In this document: positions 12,401-20,515 of the stretch, piece after piece
Layout of the letters: the number at the start of each line of letters is the position of its first letter
Numbering within the stretch: position 1 is the first letter of the stretch
Source: Enoplosus armatus
Taxonomy: Eukaryota; Chordata; Actinopteri; Centrarchiformes; Enoplosidae
DNA: 64,000 nucleotides
Direction of reading: 5' to 3'
Assembly (NCBI RefSeq): GCF_043641665.1
Contig: NC_092190.1
Coordinates: 19,705,548-19,769,547 of the forward strand
The notes under the pieces: model-generated
What the model was told of the DNA's origin: nothing
The model's database searches: none
Seen by the model: the letters and a program-made list of their open reading frames with translations, nothing else
Program-made: the position numbers and the translations under genes

Positions 12401-13864
12401 ATTTTGGTTTTGAAAGAATCAAATTCATTCAATTCATGTTTTAAACACAAATTCTATGTGCTACAGCAGTAAACACAGTTGTCGGCCACAGATAACACAT
12501 AATCACACATTATCATTATTGACATGCTATTGCCTGCTATTTAGATTTCACTCGTTGTTTGAATGATATGTCTCACATTTCCAGTTACATAAAGACACTC
12601 AGGAATGCATTTCCACTTTCAAAGGTGCCAAACAACCACCTCATAGGGCTCCGAGAGAAATCTGTTTTAACCATTATCAAAATTTCCTTCTGCTGTCTGG
12701 AGTCATTGCAGAAACCACATTACTGATAAACCCTAGCTAAGCAGACACTCAAACTATCCCTAAATGTAACTGAACATGATCAATAAATCTGATGCATGAC
12801 ATCACACATGAATACCAACAGAATGCCCAGTTGTGTTTTTGTAATGGGAAAACTTTGTTGTTGTCTTCGCTCATCTGGGAAATCCTCTACCACTCTCTCT
12901 GCATCCGTGTGGGAGTCTTACCAGCAGGTGCTGTAGGGAGTGCAGGTCCCCCTGCCAGGCAGCCTGCAGCAGGTGTACCTGGGGAGGCAGACGAGGCCTC
13001 GACATCCACCCCAACACTTTTCCCTGGAGCTCAGGACGGCTTATGTGGAGCGCTGTCTGCTGGCTGCAGTCACACAGGGTCACATCAGCCCCGGCCCTCA
13101 GCAGCCGTTCTACTACCTGTTGACAACACCAGCAGGTAAAACAATAAACGACACAAAAACAAAGTAGACTTTCATCAGATGTAGACTAGATTAAAATAGT
13201 TGATGTTGTGAAGTTACATTGATGAAAACGAGGCTTTGTAAATGTGTAAATTCTGTCAATAAAAAGTATTCCAGTGTTTCTGAGATACCTTGTAAATGTT
13301 TTTGCAAACATCTTATAGCAAAGTAAATATCAAGGTTCTGTAATTTAGTGTGACTCATCTCACTTCTCAGGGGATCACAGGGGTGTGAATGTGTGTGTTA
13401 CCCCCGAGAGAGGATCTCGGGGGTAACACACACACACATTCTCATTCTCACATGCACATAAACACATGTTATTGTTAATGATAGGAAAAATACAACCTGG
13501 CATGCCCCCCTCTCAAGCTCTGACAAACATGCTCACCTGTGAGAATTTTCCACTGACCAATGGACTGATGTCAGATCTGCTAGGTAATACAACAGCCAGG
13601 TGACCAAAGCTAAACCACACAATAGACATTCCCGTGTCAAACTCTCACACACACATGCACTTACACTACATAACTTACCTCAGTCATGCCTTTACGACAG
13701 GCAGTGATAAGGGGAGTGGATCCTTCCTCCTCCTCATCTTCAGTGTACGAGACCTCCACCTCTTGTCCAAGCCTCACAACCAGGACTTCTTCATTCTCCT
13801 CCTCCTCCTCTCTTTTCAGCATCACACCAACACTCCCTTTCTCTCTCCTCTCACTTCTCTCCAT
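1126..13864 (-). CDS. map3k19: MAP3K19 (YSK4), complete 16-exon coding region
   Basis: Ser/Thr kinase of the STE11-like MAP3 kinase group, expected in the cytoplasm as an upstream activator of MAPK signalling. Exons (high to low): 13864-13679, 13116-12922, 11832-11672, 11418-11303, 9953-9772, 8803-8743, 7700-7613, 6880-6755, 6126-5972, 5687-5653, 5504-3204, 2757-2653, 2468-2230, 2083-1831, 1692-1484, 1258-1126. All junctions are GT/AG and in phase, giving 1514 residues. The start is the first Met after an in-frame TGA two codons upstream. Residues about 48-215 look like degenerate ankyrin repeats. Residues about 1222-1490 form the kinase: GRGAYG loop (1231-1236), Lys1252, HRD (1347-1349), Asn1354, DFG (1367-1369), APE (1399-1401). 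Two blocks in the large exon (IYEMF and LTDDLLQCLAEEL) match human MAP3K19 as I remember it, which separates it from other MAP3Ks. The ankyrin-like N-terminus is not something I associate with the mammalian protein. The catalytic residues are all present, so the kinase should be active. Confidence 0.93.
1484..1692 (-). CDS. map3k19: map3k19 exon 15: kinase C-lobe
   Basis: 209 bases encoding VINETGYGRKSDIWSVGCTV, then FEMATGKPPL and the helices that follow. The Asp of SDIWSVG is the conserved C-lobe residue. The acceptor is ccactcctcag|GTTATC and the donor ACAAG|gtgagc. It leaves two bases that become a Ser codon with exon 16. Confidence 0.92.
1831..2083 (-). CDS. map3k19: map3k19 exon 14: catalytic and activation loops
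   Basis: 253 bases, phase 0 at its end. It contains IHRDLKGNN (catalytic Asp1349, Lys1351, Asn1354), KLIDFGCARRL (DFG 1367-1369), and HGTPYWMAPE closing the activation segment. The acceptor is tgccctcag|GTTCGG and the donor CAGAG|gtagat. The Cys directly after DFG matches my memory of human MAP3K19. Confidence 0.93.
2230..2468 (-). CDS. map3k19: map3k19 exon 13: kinase N-lobe
   Basis: 239 bases, residues 1238-1316 plus two bases. It carries QLIAVKQVSLD with the ATP-binding Lys1252, the C-helix region EVELLKTLRHGNIVGFLG, and the hinge region SIFMEYIPGGSI. The acceptor is ttcttaccag|GTGTAC and the donor CACAG|gttagg, with a T at +4. Confidence 0.92.
2653..2757 (-). CDS. map3k19: map3k19 exon 12: start of kinase domain, Gly-rich loop
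   Basis: 105 bases, 35 residues, phase 0. It ends in TWTKGEVLGRGAYGT, the first strand and glycine-rich ATP-binding loop. The match to the human MAP3K19 kinase start is nearly exact. The acceptor is ttttgttgcag|GTTAAT and the donor GGGACA|gtaagt. Confidence 0.92.
3204..5504 (-). CDS. map3k19: map3k19 exon 11: large central exon
   Basis: 2301 bases, 767 residues (about 436-1202), open throughout and phase 0 at both ends. The acceptor is tcctctgcag|TTCACG and the donor CTTAAG|gtaaac. It is mostly low-complexity, Ser/Lys/Thr-rich and probably disordered, with a poly-Ser stretch followed by an acidic block near its start. Two blocks match human MAP3K19 from memory: one around residues 907-940 (DMFQQIQSGDEGPAIYEMF) and one around 1151-1170 (LTDDLLQCLAEELISLDERD). 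Their role is unknown to me. Plus-strand open frames across this exon are antisense shadows. Confidence 0.93.
5653..5687 (-). CDS. map3k19: map3k19 exon 10: micro-exon
   Basis: 35 bases encoding LGSQDAVNEQK after one split codon. The acceptor is ctgtctgcag|GACTGG and the donor AAAAG|gtacat. It restores phase 0 for the large exon 11, which is the main support for it. Confidence 0.7.
5972..6126 (-). CDS. map3k19: map3k19 exon 9: Ser-rich linker
   Basis: 155 bases, entering after two bases and leaving one. It encodes a Ser-rich, low-complexity stretch containing VVAASPSSPGLLSVAESSQL. The donor is taken as ACCC|gtacgt; the alternative GT four bases on would put a stop in the next exon. No domain is recognised. 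Confidence 0.75.
6755..6880 (-). CDS. map3k19: map3k19 exon 8: Ser/Pro-rich linker, tandem NAGNAG acceptor
   Basis: 126 bases, entering after two bases and leaving two. It encodes a Ser/Pro/Arg-rich segment beginning RGGLSLPSLSNNSRRWSP. The acceptor reads ctcagcag, so splicing could start at 6880 or 6877; either keeps frame and differs by one Ser. The donor is CACAG|gtacgt. Confidence 0.75.
7613..7700 (-). CDS. map3k19: map3k19 exon 7: linker exon behind a (TG)n acceptor
   Basis: 88 bases, entering after one base and leaving two. It encodes KGIPLCFQNAMETLKDISQV and a few more residues. The donor is AGCAG|gtgggc. The acceptor (ctggagcag) has no normal pyrimidine tract; a 33-base (TG)n repeat sits directly upstream. 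The exon is needed for frame: joining exon 6 straight to exon 8 meets a stop within about ten codons. GAGCAG could also act as a 3-base tandem acceptor. Confidence 0.7.
7710..7742. repeat. (CA)n microsatellite at map3k19 exon 7 acceptor
   Basis: Uninterrupted 33-base AC/CA run. On the transcribed minus strand it is (TG)n and ends about ten bases before the exon 7 acceptor, taking the place of the pyrimidine tract. Confidence 0.95.
8743..8803 (-). CDS. map3k19: map3k19 exon 6: short linker exon
   Basis: 61 bases, entering in phase 0 and leaving one base. It encodes EVPESPECPPLSDRYKGLSQ. The acceptor is gttctttccag|GAAGTG and the donor CCAAG|gtaagg. It is too short to carry a domain and is supported by splice sites and phase continuity. 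Confidence 0.75.
9387..9443. repeat. (CA)28 microsatellite in map3k19 intron 5
   Basis: Perfect dinucleotide run of 57 bases. The His/Thr open frames across it are an artefact of the repeat. Confidence 0.97.
9772..9953 (-). CDS. map3k19: map3k19 exon 5: acidic and Thr/Pro-rich linker
   Basis: 182 bases, entering in phase 1 and ending in phase 0. It encodes an Asp/Glu-rich segment (DSEFGDSDVELDLESLYPN) then a TPTPT run and a His cluster. No domain is recognised. The acceptor is tttgcgcag|ATGCTG and the donor GCG|gtaagt. Confidence 0.8.
10954..11141. mobile_element. short MITE-like element, family A, in map3k19 intron 4
   Basis: 188 bases bounded by perfect 12-base inverted ends (TTTAAAGCAGCA / TGCTGCTTTAAA). 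No coding capacity. The same type of terminus occurs on the longer elements at about 23.0-23.4 kb and 20.8-21.3 kb. No clear target-site duplication is visible. It looks like a non-autonomous DNA transposon remnant. Confidence 0.6.
11303..11418 (-). CDS. map3k19: map3k19 exon 4: last ankyrin-like repeat
   Basis: 116 bases. Its first base completes the Ala codon of exon 3; then it reads DLRVRDHGGCSAPHYAAH and EEIIHMMAEAL, which fits an ankyrin turn plus helix pair. The donor is CACACAG|gtacac, leaving one base. Confidence 0.85.
11672..11832 (-). CDS. map3k19: map3k19 exon 3: ankyrin-like repeat
   Basis: 161 bases, entering in phase 0 and leaving with two bases of an Ala codon. It encodes VDVNVPNSDGVTAVMLAVRD, an ankyrin turn and helix, followed by an insertion and VEVVKELLGLS. 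The acceptor is tttgcatcag|GCTCAG and the donor CAGC|gtaaga. Confidence 0.85.
12922..13116 (-). CDS. map3k19: map3k19 exon 2: ankyrin-like repeats
   Basis: 195 bases, phase 0 at both ends, 65 residues. It completes the first repeat (VVERLLRAGADV) and carries QQTALHIS, the start of a second, then LLQAAWQGDLHSLQHLL, a third repeat core. The acceptor is gtcaacag|GTAGTA and the donor CTG|gtaaga. Repeat spacing is irregular, so some ankyrin units are degenerate or interrupted. Confidence 0.85.
13388..13440. repeat. inverted repeat (hairpin) in map3k19 intron 1
   Basis: Arms TTACCCCCGAGA (13398-13409) and TCTCGGGGGTAA (13415-13426) are perfect complements around a 5-base loop. They are prolonged by facing (TG)4 and (CA)6 runs. 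The folded form would be a stem of about 20 bp. There are no known RNA gene features beyond the hairpin. Confidence 0.7.
13679..13864 (-). CDS. map3k19: map3k19 exon 1: start, acidic N-terminus, first ankyrin half
   Basis: Encodes residues 1-62, starting MERSERREKG. A Glu-rich stretch is followed by TPLITACRKGM, the first helix of an ankyrin repeat that continues in exon 2. An in-frame TGA lies two codons before the ATG, so this is the first possible start; the base at -3 is C, so the Kozak context is only moderate. Met15 is a possible second start. The exon ends in phase 0 at a strong donor, GAG|gtaagt. A pyrimidine-rich AG at 13887 could be the acceptor of a 5' UTR intron. Confidence 0.85.
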
Positions 13865-14271
13865 AGGTCACAGGTTCTCCTTCAGATCTGTGTGAAGTGC
13901 AGCCAGACAGAAAAGCAGAGTCTGAGCAGGAGGTGAGACAGGACCGCAGCTTTGTTGTTGTTGTGTAAAAAGACAAATGAGAGGACAAAACAACAGTAAA
14001 CTGATAATTGTAAACAGTGCACTGATCTATCTGATGCAGTTCTTTCAGCTCGGTGTCTGAGTTAGTCTGAGTTTGTGTGTGTGATCGTTACAGGGATGTT
14101 GATATGACGTAAGTCTCTAATGATCCTTTGCTCCCCGCAGAGACAGCACACAGGAATTATTCTCTCGCATTATTACTGCTGGTGAGTCTCCATAATTCAC
14201 ATCATTATGCATTAAACAAGCTTCTCCACCAATGACAGCGTGCATGTGTTCACGCAGGAGTCCACGTGCAT

Positions 14272-14274
<3 letters not shown>

Positions 14275-14303
<29 letters not shown>
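14275..14303. repeat. (TG)n microsatellite
   Basis: Perfect TG run about 400 bases upstream of the map3k19 start codon. Confidence 0.95.
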
Positions 14304-14308
<5 letters not shown>

Positions 14309-14703
14309 CTTTGAGGGCTGAACTCCCTCTGGTTTAATGTTTGACAACACTAACAGAGCGACAGTCAAGATGGCTGAAGTGTTGTTTATATACAAACATG
14401 TTAAAAGCAAAATACTAAATTAGAAATATGATGGACATAATGTGTTAGTGTCACTCCTCATTGGTGACTGTCAGTGGCTTTGAAATAAGACTAACAACCA
14501 TGAATTGCAATACAATGATGAAATGAACTATGCTTTACTCACTGTAGTGATGTCATTTCATGTTATTCACATTCCCCCGATGAACTAATCCAGCCATAAT
14601 GTCTCATCCGACCGTCTGTGGACATTTGACGAGCAAGCCTCTGATCCTTCTCTCCTTTCTTCTTTTTCTTCCCTGCACACCTCCTGCTGTTGGTTTACAC
14701 TTG

Positions 14704-14717
14704 GTTGCCTTGGTGAT
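14704..14717 (-). promoter_or_regulatory. possible RFX/X-box motif upstream of map3k19
   Basis: The minus strand reads ATCACCAAGGCAAC, which fits the loose X-box pattern RYYNYY-N2-RRNRAC. It lies about 840 bases before the map3k19 start codon. The loose pattern occurs by chance roughly once per 0.7 kb, so this is only a candidate. Confidence 0.2.
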
Positions 14718-17399
14718 GGTGGGACAGACAGGCGGGCTGGCGATGGGTTTAAATGGCAGCAGGCTGTTTGTTGCCTGACACATGAAGACAGAGTGAGACC
14801 TGGAATATCAATGCTATGCCAACATTTGTTTGACTATAATTATGTTAAGTGTGGAGTGAACTTGGTGGAGCTGGACCTTGCTTGTAGTAATCTCTGCACT
14901 TGTAAACATGACTGATTTTTAAAGGAACAAACAGCTTTTTCTGAGCACAGTGAGTTCCAGTAAGGCACCCACTGCTTTATTGGAACTATATATGAGGAGT
15001 TATTTAGTTCATTAATGATATACACTTGAATTAAACCTACAGGAAACCTTGAACAAAACATAGAAAAACTAAATAGAACATAAAAGTCTTGTTTCATACT
15101 TACATGAGTCATATGCAGCGAAGTGATACGATACCTTTCAGTGATATTAAACTTACTTCCAGATGGTCACTTGACAAGGTTATTGAACGGCTCCTCATAG
15201 ACATGATGCAGTTTATAGAATAACACACACACACACACAAGATCTTGCATGGACCTAAAACATCGCTGTAGTGACCTCTGTGGGTTAAAAGATGTAAGTG
15301 TGAACTTCAGACACAGCTTGGTGTGGTCAGGTGTGAACTGCAGCATGAGTAGTAGCATGTGATGTAGTGTAATGCCACAGTGCTACAGTGATTATCATAT
15401 ATAATTATATAGAAAACGACTGCATCAAATCAGATATTGATATCACTGTGTGATTACATTCATTTTTCTTAATCAGAACAACTGATCTGACCTCGTTATT
15501 TACTACCACTTTTCCATCCTCTTGACGACCTTCTCTTATGCTGTGATTCCGTTTCCCATTTCATCCCAGTCCCTCTCCCAGTCAGCCTCTAACTTGCCGA
15601 CCTTTTCGTCCCAGTTCCTCTACATCAGAGCTAATCAAGCTTTTCACCGTGACTGTACAGTTTTCACTTTGCCTCGTTTCCTTCTTTAACGCTTCCTGCT
15701 GCACATGCTCCTATCATTCTTTTCCTTTTTAAGACTCTCTTTAAGGGAGGTGGTTCACTTATCTTTCGGTTTCATCTCCTCTTCAATCTTTCGGCATTCT
15801 GCCTCAAACACCTTTTGGTTTGAGACGACAGCGAGATTATTCAGCCTTGAATTTGTTGTGCTGTGCCTTTCCTACTTTCTTTTTCCCTTCCATCTTCTGT
15901 TCAACAGACATAATAAAATATTTCCTTTTTCCCCTCAGGTTTCTTCTTTATGCCACACTCTCAACTTTCTTCTTTGCCTGACTGAAATCCTCCTCCTTAC
16001 TCTGTGGTGTTTCTTCCATAACATTTTTATATTTTGTCCTGAATGGACCGCTGGGTGAGGATGATGTGCTTGGTCTGGGAGCTTCTTCTGTTGCTCTCAT
16101 AAAGCCCCACGAAGGTATTTGGCAGAGAACAACATAAGACAACAAAGGTTTAGCTAAAACTACAATCCCGATGCCAACCCACGTAGATGAGTCATTGTTC
16201 AAACAAACAAATGTGCCTTTTCACACGAGGTTCAAAGCAAACTGCAGCCAAACAGACACTTTTTATACACTTCAAATGGAACTTCAAACCTCTGCATTTC
16301 CAGCTAGATTAGTCTTTGAAAAAAAAAAAAAAGAAATTCTAAATTCATTTTAAAAGGACACTACGTAGATGTTTTTATTACAGTGGAAAAACAGTATTAG
16401 GCCATTTTGTTTTCAGTTTTCCAATATGTCAGGCTGACTTTTGTGGAAATGTGTATAAAATGATGCACAAGACATCTACAATATTCCCATTTGAAGGAAC
16501 GATTCAGCCTTAAAAAGACTGCTGGGTTTGATTGTTACAGACAGAATTTTCCAATGTTAAATAAACTTATAGGGAAATATAAGAAAGAAAGTGTATTTTA
16601 AGAGGTTAACATTGGAGTCAAAATGAAACAGCACAGTATATTGTGCAATCACAACAGTATAAGAATACATGTGCAATGCAGATTCAAATATAAATTTGCT
16701 GCAGTGAAATGAAAAAGTGTGTCATGATGAAAACCACACACTTGTATCTCTCCTGATTTATTATTTTAAAAAGAAGGAAAATCAGGCTGAGAAATTGTCT
16801 AAATTGTCATCATAAAATAATTGAACAACTGGACAAAGTAATTGGGTCCTTATATTCTTCTCAAGAGAAATGTAACCACCCATCGTCATATGAAAATATA
16901 AATGAAATTATGTACAGAGCGCATGTGCTGTAACGCTGCAAATCACCACTAGATGTCGGTGTCGGACAACTCTGAACAGTCCAATCCTGAGTCTGCGCAC
17001 CAATCTACACACCGTGTCCACACAGCACCTGTCTTCAGATCCGCAGCACAGGTGGACCGCACTACTTCTACACTTTTCCATGATCACATCTGATGCATAT
17101 TGATCTCTTCAACTTCAAATGTAGATTCAGGAAATCATGTCTCCTCATGTTTGTGGAGCTGTAGAAGAGTTTCCCCTATATTTTACTTATGAGGTATAAT
17201 GGCTTTTGTCTCCTGTGGTAACTCCAGCATTTCAAAAAGGAATCTAAAATCTGCGATTTGAAGTGGTCTCTTTAATAGTGATAGACCTGTATTCTATTTC
17301 AGATGGTGTCACAACACTTATGGTAGCCTATTAGGTTCAGTTTAGTCTATATTCGATTACTTCTATTTGTTTATTTATTTAGGTTACTAATTTATTACG

Positions 17400-18015
17400 T
17401 TTTTTGTCATTGGTCGCTTTGACTGCTGGCATGTATCCGATTAACCAATGGAAAAGTACCATAAGGAGTCCAGTGCCTCCTCCCTCATCCAAAGCACCCC
17501 CACTTCCCCTCCCTGCAGTGTGATTGTTATGCTTGGGTCTGTCCCGTGTCCCCTCTGCTCACCCACAGCCGTGCCCTCCACGAGAAAAGCAGTGAACCCT
17601 CACACAGTCTCTCAGCTCCGCCGGGTCCCAGGCCGGTGCGTCCCGTTGCGCACAGCACCGCACAGTTTCCAACACCGCACACTTCAGCAGCGCGCTCCGG
17701 ACTGTCTCCAAACCTCGGGACGGCTGGTGGGAAAGAGAGATACAACTTTAGGAGTCAATATGTTTCATGTGTGGATGACGGAGGATCGGTGACAGGAAAG
17801 ACTCGGGGGAGTCCCCCACCCCCTCAAGCAGTTTGCGCAAGGTGATACAGCAGAGGCTTCTGCTGTGGCTGACTGACCGGACGGCCGCGTTACATGGATT
17901 TCTTCACCAGCTGTCACTTGTGATGTTGCCCACTACTCTTTGAGCTCTTGTTAGTCGCTCCCCCCTTCACTTCCCTCCCGAACTTCAGTCAGTGGATCAT
18001 TTTGAGAGCGGCAGG
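17400..18015 (+). promoter_or_regulatory. probable promoter and 5' UTR of the ramp gene
   Basis: Compared with the AT-rich flanks this segment is visibly richer in G+C and CpG, especially at 17.55-17.90 kb. Two facing CCAAT boxes lie at 17409-17413 (ATTGG) and 17445-17449 (CCAAT). It ends at the ramp start codon. No TATA box is obvious, so a CpG-type promoter with dispersed starts is the likely form. Overlapping short open frames here have no recognisable product. Confidence 0.5.
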
Positions 18016-18073
18016 ATGGGATCGCAGAGCGGGGCAGCTCTGCAGAAACAGACGCTCCTGTGGTTCATTGTAG
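18016..18073 (+). CDS. ramp1: RAMP1-like, exon 1: start codon and signal peptide
   Basis: 58 coding bases with a strong start context (A at -3, G at +4) and donor TTGTAG|gtgagt, leaving one base. It encodes [19 protein letters not shown]. Joined in phase to exon 2 it makes a signal peptide whose hydrophobic core (LLWFIVV) runs into the mature N-terminus. The exon has little family signal by itself; the call rests on phase, signal-peptide character, CpG-rich upstream DNA and the RAMP exon downstream. A different first exon cannot be excluded because the intron is 33 kb. Confidence 0.6.
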
Positions 18074-20473
18074 GTGAGTCTCCCACAGTGTGGCGTTAGG
18101 ATGAACTTATTGTGTTTATGGAGGCTTAAGAAACTGTGGAAACGAGTTCAGTTACTCTCCTTCATATCCAGAGCCAAAGTGAGGAAATTCCCTACAATAT
18201 TAATATTTTCATTTTAACCCAGATGTGTGAATTTTGGTGAATGATACCTTTAATAGTTATATTCGTCCTGTAGACCTTAGAAGACTTCCCTCTCTCATAT
18301 TAACATCGTACTATTAATGGCTTGCCCTGTGGCTTTGTTATGCTATGAAATCAGATGTGTTATAGGATTAGTGCTGTAACTGCCACCCTATGTGTTGAAG
18401 TATAAACAACATAATCTGTGTTTAAACTGGAGCATGGCAGTGCTGCTGGGTGAGGTGAAGTGGCTACAGTCAAGGAAAATTGTGATGGAGACCACATGTT
18501 GACCCACTTCCTTACTTTTCACCAAAATCTATAAATCTGTTGAATGATATCAGGAGACAACTGAAAGGCTTTGGTTTGGTTCTTAAACCTGTACAGGTGT
18601 TTGTACAGCTGTGTGTTACTAAGTGGATAAATTGTTTAGACTAGAGGTGGATGATGTTTGTGTAGATCTATGGACATGCGCTGTTGTTGAGTATTATCTC
18701 TATACTTTTTCACTTGTCAGAAATGGGGTTGCTTTTTATATCTCCATATCGGAATGTGAAAATCTAATTTGCAAAACGACTGAATTTATTATTCTCAAAA
18801 GTCCGTGAAATAACATTACACCCACTCTCTTCATCACTAACGTTACAGGTCAGCTCCTTTATTATATGATTTTTGGTTTTTCACAGGTAGGAAATCTGCC
18901 CAAACTAACCTGTTCAGTTGATTTTATTTATTTATTTTAAATAATAAACATTTAATGGTGGTGAAGTGTTCCCCAAGAGCAGCTGCTTCTTAACTTCTGC
19001 TGGGACAGAAAGATTCAAGGAAAATATCTAATCCTGTTTTTTCTGACTGGAAGTAAACAAGATACATTTTAGGGTTAAAGCACCACCTGCCACCTCTCTA
19101 CTGTCATGTGTCTAAGATATACCAACTAAAAGAATTATTGTTTTTTACCAAGCATAGTCACAAATTTATTTCTACCAGAAAATAAAACTGATAGAAATGA
19201 TTCATTTGCTTGTTGAGTTCCATCCATTGTTATTTTTTAAAAACCCAGTCAGCTGCTGAAAAGTCAAAAAGTTAGTTAGTCTATAGGGAAAAAAACCCAA
19301 AGTGATGTTCCATTTATTGACAATAGCTGCATAGTTACCCGTAGCTGCATCAGTGACTTTGAATATTTTAACAAAGTGATATGAACTAGATCCACAAACT
19401 AGATCAAATGAGAGTTTGACAGAGTGATGGACATGGATTTCCGGAAATTGTGTCAATTATTAAATTTCCATCATTATGCAGCTGCTAATACAAAATGTAT
19501 GATAAGACCACTCAGCTGGTAAAGACATATAATCCTGGATAATCTCAGTGAGGAGATCAGCTCTCGTCCATCTCCCTTTCTGTCTCTTTCTCTGCTGCAT
19601 GCCCACATATATTCACAGCTCTTCTAATTTTAGACTTACGAAGACATTCAGTTGACTTGGGTTCATTTCCCAACCTCTAACACTAATGCTAACCACTAAA
19701 TACTTTACCCTTAGCTGAACTGTAATGTGAATCGCACCCCCAAACCCCAAACTAAGCTTTTAACTTTGAACATTGTGGAGTCATACAGAAATCATGCACT
19801 CGGTATCATCGCTTTTGGTTGTTTTGTAGCTACACAAAAGAAAACGGACACATATGCTCAGTTGAAATATGCACTGGAAATACATGCACTGCAGTAGGTA
19901 TGCACACACACACACACACACACACACACGGTGACGTCCTCCAACAAAGGTGTTCAGGCAAGCTTCCTCTGCTCTTTGCCCTTTGTTTCCCAGTACAAAG
20001 GCTCCATGTAGGTGTTCTATATTTACAGGGAGAGAAAGTTATGACTCATCACATCAGCACCAGGTTGCCTCATTACTGTTTCACCAGATTCCCATCTAAA
20101 ACAGCAGTTTTCAAAGTTTTCAAAAGCATTTAATTTCTCAACATGCCTAAATAATCATCCCCATTCAGGCGGTTTATTTATCTATCTAGGATACTTTTAT
20201 TCTGTCAGTCTTACAGGCACTACAGGCATCAATAGAGCGCAGATTTGATACAAATCAAAATAACCTCTGCCATTGAAGTCATGAGAATCATTTGTGCCAT
20301 GACAGAAGCACTTTTTAATTCTCTCTGTTTTTGGCCAGAATGGATATAGGGAGTCTTCACCCTTTCCCATAGATATGAAGGGATTGGCACCGAGAGACAC
20401 TTTAATCCTCTTTCCCTGACATGATCGTCTTTCATCTGACGGCTCAGGATTCAATTTGAATTTGTTTGAAATA

Positions 20474-20515
<42 letters not shown>

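Larger units (their letters stand above)
13865..17400. other. intergenic region between map3k19 and ramp, no gene supported
   Basis: Divergent spacer between the map3k19 start (minus) and the ramp promoter (plus). It holds a (TG)n microsatellite at 14275-14303, a weak RFX/X-box-like motif at 14704-14717, and a pyrimidine-rich block at about 15.5-16.1 kb. The 5' UTR and promoter of map3k19 should lie near its left end, but no TATA box or clear start site could be chosen. Confidence 0.5.

Noticed and set aside
13661..13678. Extension of map3k19 exon 1 to its open-frame stop
   Set aside because: A strong donor (GAG|gtaagt) precedes it, and the downstream ankyrin repeat continues in exon 2 in phase.
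17448..17845. Overlapping open frames of about 100-114 codons before ramp exon 1
   Set aside because: They lie in a CpG-rich leader, and the GC-rich composition explains the lack of stops; no product is recognised.
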